From NCBI RefSeq assembly GCF_029784135.1, contig NC_073746.1, positions 35,135,378 through 35,199,377 of the forward strand: a stretch of DNA of 64,000 nt. The letters run 5' to 3'. Origin of the DNA: Toxorhynchites rutilus septentrionalis (lineage: Eukaryota > Arthropoda > Insecta > Diptera > Culicidae). Shown piece after piece: positions 57,640 through 64,000 of this stretch (its first letter is position 1; the number at the start of each line of letters is the position of its first letter). A model generated the notes under the pieces. It was not told the DNA's origin and did no database searches. It worked only from the letters and a program-made list of their open reading frames with translations. A program made the position numbers and the translations under genes.

Positions 57640-58560
57640 GTTTTGGTTCAGCAGACCAAATCTCCTTAGGCATAAGAATGCCCTATCCAAGAATTCGCAG
57701 TCTTCGCTGAATTAGTGTACTGCCATGACACAGTAAATGTTCCAAAGACTCAGCTTCGAAATTGCAGAAACGACAGTTATCATCTGCTCATGGGCTTTGG
57801 GAGGCGCGCTGGGCATTGCTTGTCATTGATAAGAATGCCAGACGTTGAAGTTTATCGAGCTTTTTCTGAGCTGATATTTGGTAGTCTCACAATTGCCGAG
57901 TAAATCCAGTGAATCATTCTCGGTTTAGTCCCCACTTTTTCCCGAATATACTACTATAACTCCAGAGTGCAGTCTGGGATTTAGATATTGCATAGTTGGT
58001 CGTTCCAATTTAGTTTTTGATCAAGCAAGCACCTTAATATTTGGTTCGTTTTGAAAGCTCCAATTGTACACCTCCCAATCTAAGAGGTGGAATCTTATAC
58101 TTCCTGTTTTCTGGTAAATGGAATAATGACTGTTTTTGAAGGATTAATACTACGTCCTTCCAAGTTGCACCATTTAAGTGTGTAGTTAAGGGCTGTTTGC
58201 ATTCTATTGGAAATAGTATACTCACATTTATCCCTCACTAAGATGATTATGTCATCAGCAAAACCAATGACTTCGTATCCTAAATTAGCTAGGTTATTAA
58301 GAAGATCGTTGACAACTAGGGACTACAACAGAGGAGACAGAACTCCTCCTCGAGGGCAACCTCTAGTTGGTTTCGTTGTTAGAATAGATCCTCCTAATTT
58401 AGCTGTTATTAGTCGGTTGGTTAGCATGGCATGTATCCAGTTGGAGATGCAGATGTCAAAACTACATTTTTTTCATTGCTTTATTTATAGAGTTGTAGTA
58501 TGCATTGTCAAATGCTCCCTCAATATCAAGAAAAGCTTGTAAGACAAGAAAAACATTAAA
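57640..58560 (-). pseudogene. R1/LOA-like non-LTR reverse transcriptase fragment
   Basis: Minus-strand codons spell RT motifs in order: AFLDIEGAFDNAYY near 58500, TRGCPRGGVLSPLL near 58350, and GYEVIGFADDIIILVRDK near 58250 with catalytic FADD, then KWCNLEGRSINPSKT. A TAG replaces the usual W after SPLL, and several frameshifts follow. A long-dead, truncated copy. Confidence 0.8.
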
Positions 58561-59747
58561 TCTCATAACTTACATATTCTAAGTCGTATATGAAGCGGAA
58601 TCAAATCACAAATCGGGTATATCTAAAACCGTAAAAAATTCGAAAACCCTGATTTTATTCATCATGAGAGATTAAGACGTTTTTCGGTATAACAAGCATC
58701 GTTTTTTTTTTAATACACTATCGTAAAATCGAACTAATCGACATCATGTATGCATATCAGGCAGATGCAGTTCGTGAGTCGCATAAACGTATAATTCAAA
58801 TAAATGGAGCACTGCGAAAAAACCATATTACATGCTGTGGAAAATCATTCAACAGTAAATCAGGACATATTTCATCATATTGTTGCAACATAAATTGCAA
58901 TACAACTGACCACGCATCCTAGCAATAACTCATACAATAGATCAAAACAAGAAGATATGCCACCAAGAATGAGCTAATTTACCCTGACGTGTGTTCTACC
59001 GAGTGAAAAAAAAAGTCATTGCTACTGCAGTGGAAAAAAGCAGCATTCTCTATATCATGAATCCAAACGCCTCCGCAAAAGAGGGATTCTACAGCAGCAC
59101 GAAAAACGAACCCCGGAATCACATTACGGTTGGGAGCCAAAACTGACTTGCTGCTTCACCGAGCGTATGCGACAAATGGAAAATCTGATTCTTTCAACTC
59201 CGTAGACCGGAAGCACACCTCTAAGCAGCACCAACAACCAACGCAGCAGTGAGGAGGAGAAGGATTATGTGGGTGGACGGATGGAAGTGTGAAACAGTGA
59301 GTGCGAGAATCATGATTGTGTGCAAACAAGGCGTTGATGTGAAAGCATAAACAGCGTTTCTTTTGACATTTGGTGCAACAACAATGAAGCTCCGCGCTGG
59401 ATGCTGTTGCTGCTGCCTGCTGCTGCTCATGTGGGATGTAATTCAAACCGAATGAGAATATTCACCCGAGCGAATGTCACAGTCAGAGAAAATCGCGACT
59501 TGATGAGATAAAACGCGAAGGATGAATCTGGTTTGGGTGTGAGGGAAATGTGTGATGTACAAATGGCGTTTGGTGAGAATATTTGTGATGTGGTTTAATT
59601 TGCATAAATTTCGATAATTAACACACTCTGCGGCTTGTAATGTAATTCCTCGGTACGATGATTTATTCCATCCTTTTATGGACAGTTCAGTGTCTTCATT
59701 TGGATTCCTGATAGTTTTTGTGCAGCGTTCACATCCGTAGCAAGTTA
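58561..59747. other. Gene-free interval
   Basis: CTG/CAG-rich stretch at about 59200-59430 and AT-rich remainder; no gene recognised. Confidence 0.4.
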
Positions 59748-60551
59748 TTAGGTGTACCGATAAGTTTCTTCGGTTTTACAACAGATGGTGTAACTTGATT
59801 ATTATTCCAGTGAATCAAATTTCCAGACATTCGTTGGAAATTGCGTGTCGTGTCTTTTTCAGTATATGTCAAAAAGTTGAAGCGTAAACAACATAGTTTT
59901 TTGCCACTTCGAATATGTCGAATTTCGTACCAACGAGAGTGATTTTTTTTTGCGGGGAATGTTACTTTATTACTTCAATATTAAAATAAGCTGCGGAAAG
60001 TCATCGCATTTTGGTGGAAGTTTATGGTGATCATGCTCCATCTGGGTGAACGTGTCAGACGTGGTTTGCACGGTTTAAAAGTGGTAATTTTGACTTGAAA
60101 GACGAAGAATGTTCCGGACCGCCAAAAAAGTTTGAAGATGAAGAATTGGAGGCTTTACTAGATCAAGTTATTTTGCAGCACCACAATGTTCGGCCGCATG
60201 TCGCGAAACCGGTCAAAACATACTTGGAAACGCTGGAATGGGAGGTCCTATCCCACCCACCGTATCCTCCAAACATTGTTCCGTCCGATTAATACCTTTT
60301 TCGATCGATGCAACATGGCCTGGTTGACCAGCACTTCTCCAATTTTGATGAAGTCAAAAATTAGATCGATTCGTGGTTAGTCGACAAACCGTCCGATTAT
60401 TTCCGCAAAGGGATCCGCGAATTGCCAGAAAGGTGGGAAAATGTTATGACTAGCGATGGGCAATACTTTGAACATTAAATTTGAAACCATTTTTGAAGAA
60501 CGAGGCATTAATTTTTGAAAAAAAACGAAGAAACTTACCGGTACTCCTATT
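59748..60551 (+). mobile_element. Internally deleted mariner
   Basis: About 27-bp inverted ends (AGGTGTACCGATAAGTTTC and, at the right, GAAACTTACCGGTACTCCT). The coding remnant joins an N-terminal piece (KDEECSGPPKKFEDEELEA) directly to the second catalytic motif, here LQHHNVRPH with H in place of D, then VPSD. After a frame change the mariner C-terminus follows (about 60290-60470, with KGIRELPERWENV). The catalytic centre is missing. Confidence 0.78.
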
Positions 60552-60760
60552 AAAATCTTATGTTTAAATATATCTTATATCTTATGTATAAAGATTTTTT
60601 GAATCTAGCCTGAATTTCAAACTTCATCTAATCAAATCGGTTAATATTTTTGACTAATGAATGAGATTATCTAAATTTCATCAGAATTAAAGCAAAAGTT
60701 CAATAACATTTATTTTGTTTTGCCACTTGCAACACTTGTTGCTGTATTATGTAAACAAAG

Positions 60761-61500
60761 TTGCCAACCTTCCAGTTTTTCCTGTATATTGCCAGTTTTT
60801 TTTTTTTAAGCATGCAATATTTTATTATACGTATATTGGAACGTTACGAACCGCTCCGAATTTATTTTGGATTTATTTGGAATGGTTATAGAGTAGAGAA
60901 GATCCGAGTAAAATCGACGATCATTTATTCAACCTTCTCATCTCATACTCTAAGCATGGTGAACAATATTACCAGAATATTTCAAAGCGGAAGTTCGGAG
61001 CTATTTACTTTGCATTCGAGCATTTCAAGATTGTTCAGGACACTTTTGGATAACTTTTTTGAGACAGATATGAAAAATATAATCAATCTGAACCACGTTC
61101 AGTCCGATCAGGAAAATTATGTCAGTTTGGATAACGTTTATGTAGGTGCCGCGATTGAACTGTTGATCAATGAATATTTGGTCGCATGTAAAATCTTGCA
61201 TTTAATTTCAATGATCATTTGATTATCAACATGACGAATATAGATCCAACTAATGTCATAAAAACGCATATGTCATATTATTGTCAATTATTCTTCTTCT
61301 ACAAAGTCTTCCGAATATTTGCGGTCGAAATCGAAAAATTCAGGATATTGATAACGAGTTTGGGGAGATCCGAAACCTGGATTTTACTGACTTCACTGTA
61401 AACGAACGCAAGGATGCTTCTTTCTTTTGGGGTAAAATCTTGTCACTAAAAAGGAATGACACTCATTTTGCTTATTTTAAGTTGAAATTTTTTTTTCTAA
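60761..61500 (+). pseudogene. Possible hAT-like transposase remnant
   Basis: A 153-codon open stretch contains SSHTLSMVNNITRIFQSGS, LFRTLLDNFF and YVSLDNVYVGA, which resembles the region of hAT-type or domesticated hAT proteins around the LDDVFIG motif. Frames change after 61222. The match is by impression and weak; it could also be an unrelated gene remnant. Confidence 0.35.
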
Positions 61501-61699
61501 TATTCTGATTTTGCCGCATTACTCAGCAATCGTTGAATGATTGTTTTCAGAATACAATTTGAACAATACAAAACTAAGAAATAGAACAGGAACAAAAACT
61601 ATGCGCGGAATTCTAGCTTCTAAAAATTATGTAGACATGCATAAGAATGTAAAACAAAAGTATAATGTTAATAATGATCATAAACAGATTGAGGAAATT

Positions 61700-62030
61700 A
61701 AAAAATGCTACGGTACTTACGTATTAACGCCAACGAAGCGCAATTTTTATGAGTTTTTTTTTTTTTGCTATAAAATTTATTCTGAGAGTAAAGTAATAGG
61801 GTGGCGAAGCTGTTGAATGGGAGCTATAAGGAGGATAAGGAACAGAGCCGGCTTATAGGATAAAGAACAGAGGTGACGCAATCCGAGTCGACCGCCGACT
61901 CGCTGTCAGAAACGGCGGCCTCTCGCAAGCAAACCTGTTGCCCCAAATTGTAAACAATAAATTTCACTAAGAAAAAAATAAATTCATATTGAAAATAACG
62001 CTCCGGTGGCAGTAATACGTAAGTATTTGT
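61700..62030. repeat. Imperfect palindrome of about 330 bp
   Basis: The left arm (about 61710-61800, ACTTACGTATTAACGCC...) and right arm (about 61945-62020, ...GGCAGTAATACGTAAGT) are reverse complements with mismatches, around a ~140-bp GC-richer centre. The structure fits a MITE or foldback element; no family recognised. Confidence 0.5.
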
Positions 62031-64000
62031 ATTGTTAATATAAAAAATTAAGAAAAAAAAATTATTCCAATTTTTTCCAGTTTTTTCAATTTTTTTCCAG
62101 CTTTCTCCAGTTTTTATTTTTTTTTCAAATTTTTCCAGCTCTTTTAAAAAATTGGTTGGCATCTTTGTATGTAACACACACAAGATTGTTTTATTGCTTA
62201 CAAGATCAAATTCCAAAACAAAATAGAATTTGATTTATACCCAGTGTTCGCTATACATAAAAGATCATTTTTAATTTCTACAATTTCTCCACAACAAAAA
62301 AACTAGCCAGCTAATACGGAATTTATCAAGATTTTATGACAAATATTTCTATTTCTTCTCCGACTTCTGCTTTACTTTGCATGAAAAAAAAACCCAATAA
62401 AACATTTCAACACCCGAAACAATATACGAAACGCTACGCAAAATGGGTCCTCACGACGCGTGCAATATGTGTGCAAACAGTTAAACCGAGTGTCAAATAT
62501 TGTCACATTTATTTATGGGATGACTTTGTCGCCACCCAAGTGTTTGCTATGGCTCCAGCAAGTTGGATTCTCTGTTGTGTTTGGGCGTGGGCGCGAGTTT
62601 CTTTTATTTTACACTCTCACTCACTCCCTTTGTCCTTCCGCATACATATCCTATGCCATCTCCAAGATTTATGGTTTGTGTAATCTCTCCGTTCGCGCTC
62701 CCTGTGTTCGTGGGGTCGGCGGTGAATGTGTGACGAAAAGTGAAAGTTTAACATTGTTTCAACGGTGGCTGTAAGAGGCTAGGTGTCAAGCGACAAAAAA
62801 AAAGTCAACTGAGTGTGACACCCATGTCACGGAAATACGTATTACGTATTCGCGAAACGAAGGTGGGTAGCATGCAAAGGCCGAATCTGAACCACTGCCC
62901 AATTCACACCGTTTGTTTGTATCGCAAAAACCGATCACCCAGAATCCCCTCTTCTAGAAAATTCAATCAACTGGGAAATTAGCCTGGATTGAGGATGTGG
63001 AAAACGTCAGTCGCTTAGCAAATTAGTCTGCGTAATTTCCTATTAATTAAAGAAATTTGAATCTTTGGGGCGATTTCCCCAATTAAAACTCTGTAAGCAT
63101 AATTGATGATTAGATTATCTGACTGTTTTGAACCTAGGAAATAAACACAATGACAGTGCTGGATAATAAACCAGAGTCCGTTCTTTAAACAAACTCTAAA
63201 TCAAAGCGAGAATAGATCCCCATTCACATATATTTTTGAGATTGACGGTCAATTTTCCAGAGCACCAGAGAATCCTGAATTGGTGCACCTTCGATAAGCA
63301 GCACTTCCGCCATAAAAAAAAGGATCCACAAGCTCTGGCCAACTTTCCACGTTCCAGCAACGGAAGCAATGCAGTATAAAACAGCTTCAACCAAGCGAAA
63401 TTACTCCTACTGCTGAGCCGAACTGCGGAGAATGAATTATCCGCCCTGGTGAATCATATTTTCGTTCTAAACGAAATTATACGAAGCGTAAAATTTCGAA
63501 TCCTTATTCATGTGGGAGGAAAACTCAATCAGCACATCCATCTAAACCCGTTTTCCTCCGAACACACACTCACACACATGCCATGGAATTGGAATTGAAT
63601 GAAGGTGGATTACTATTTGCTGATAAGACGGTCGAAGCTCGCGTTCCGTTTCCGGCACCACTCTTGGATGAAGTAGTTGTGATAAATTGCACACAAAAGC
63701 TCAATGATGGACGAAATAAATGTTTCCGCATAGACTTCCGGTGTGACTACTAGTTCCGCTGAATTCAATGGTAGCATAAATGAACGATTAGTGATTCGTT
63801 CAGTTTGTCAAAATAATCACATTTTTTAAATAGTCAAACAAACGCGAATTAAACTTGATCTAGAGTTAAAGTCTTCTGTCAGCAACGACTAAATGAATGC
63901 ATTTATGGAAATGAACATCATTGAACATCATTGATAAACATAAATAACGACTTCTATTTATTCAGAGTGCTCGATGCAAATGCATATCGGTGAACAGTAA
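62031..64000. other. Gene-free interval to the window end
   Basis: No supported coding region or named repeat. Short ORFs at 62336-62774 overlap in two frames and show no domain. Confidence 0.4.

Overview
The window is eukaryotic, AT-rich and made almost entirely of transposable elements; I see no convincing single-copy host gene. The element mix suggests an insect, most likely a dipteran and plausibly a mosquito. It holds env-bearing gypsy-type errantiviruses, a Tc1/mariner element with D,D37E spacing (the ITmD37E family was described from mosquitoes), mellifera-type mariner, Helitron and pogo remnants, and non-LTR pieces. The species call is inference.

Layout. 1-2157: tandem ~396-bp repeats, one copy split by a ~940-bp insertion. 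2161-6098: anonymous AT-rich DNA. 6099-38101: one (TA)n microsatellite split by two complete errantiviruses, both on the minus strand. ERV-1 (6127-14351) has 430-bp LTRs that look identical. ERV-2 (14426-38007) has 384-bp LTRs with one difference. Each carries gag, pol and an env-like third gene. A head-to-tail array of four complete R4/Dong-like non-LTR retrotransposons (21037-37150), each with an intact 1220-codon ORF, sits in the ERV-2 leader between the env splice donor and the gag start. 38102-64000: old repeats, including a ~1.8-kb inverted repeat, a foldback mariner, an ITmD37E element with 49-bp inverted ends, a Tc1 element with paired internal and external repeats, Helitron and pogo pieces, several copies of a CTAGCTGACCC...(GACA)n...(TA)n repeat, a mellifera-type mariner, I-clade and R1/LOA-like fragments, a deleted mariner and a possible hAT remnant.

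How the parts work together. In each errantivirus, env follows pol in the same frame directly after the pol stop and has no AUG of its own. A short leader exon (ATG, hydrophobic codons, GTAAGT donor) and an acceptor just after the pol stop join in phase to supply the start and signal peptide. ERV-1's leader also has four copies of a 15-nt motif, three of them in stem-loops whose outer stems differ in sequence but still pair. The R4-like array lies inside the ERV-2 env intron, so spliced env RNA could in principle form, while gag-pol translation is probably blocked. Copy 3 of the array is a mosaic of copies 2 and 4 in the orientation predicted for unequal crossing-over. Nearly identical LTRs and intact ORFs point to recent activity of all three large elements.
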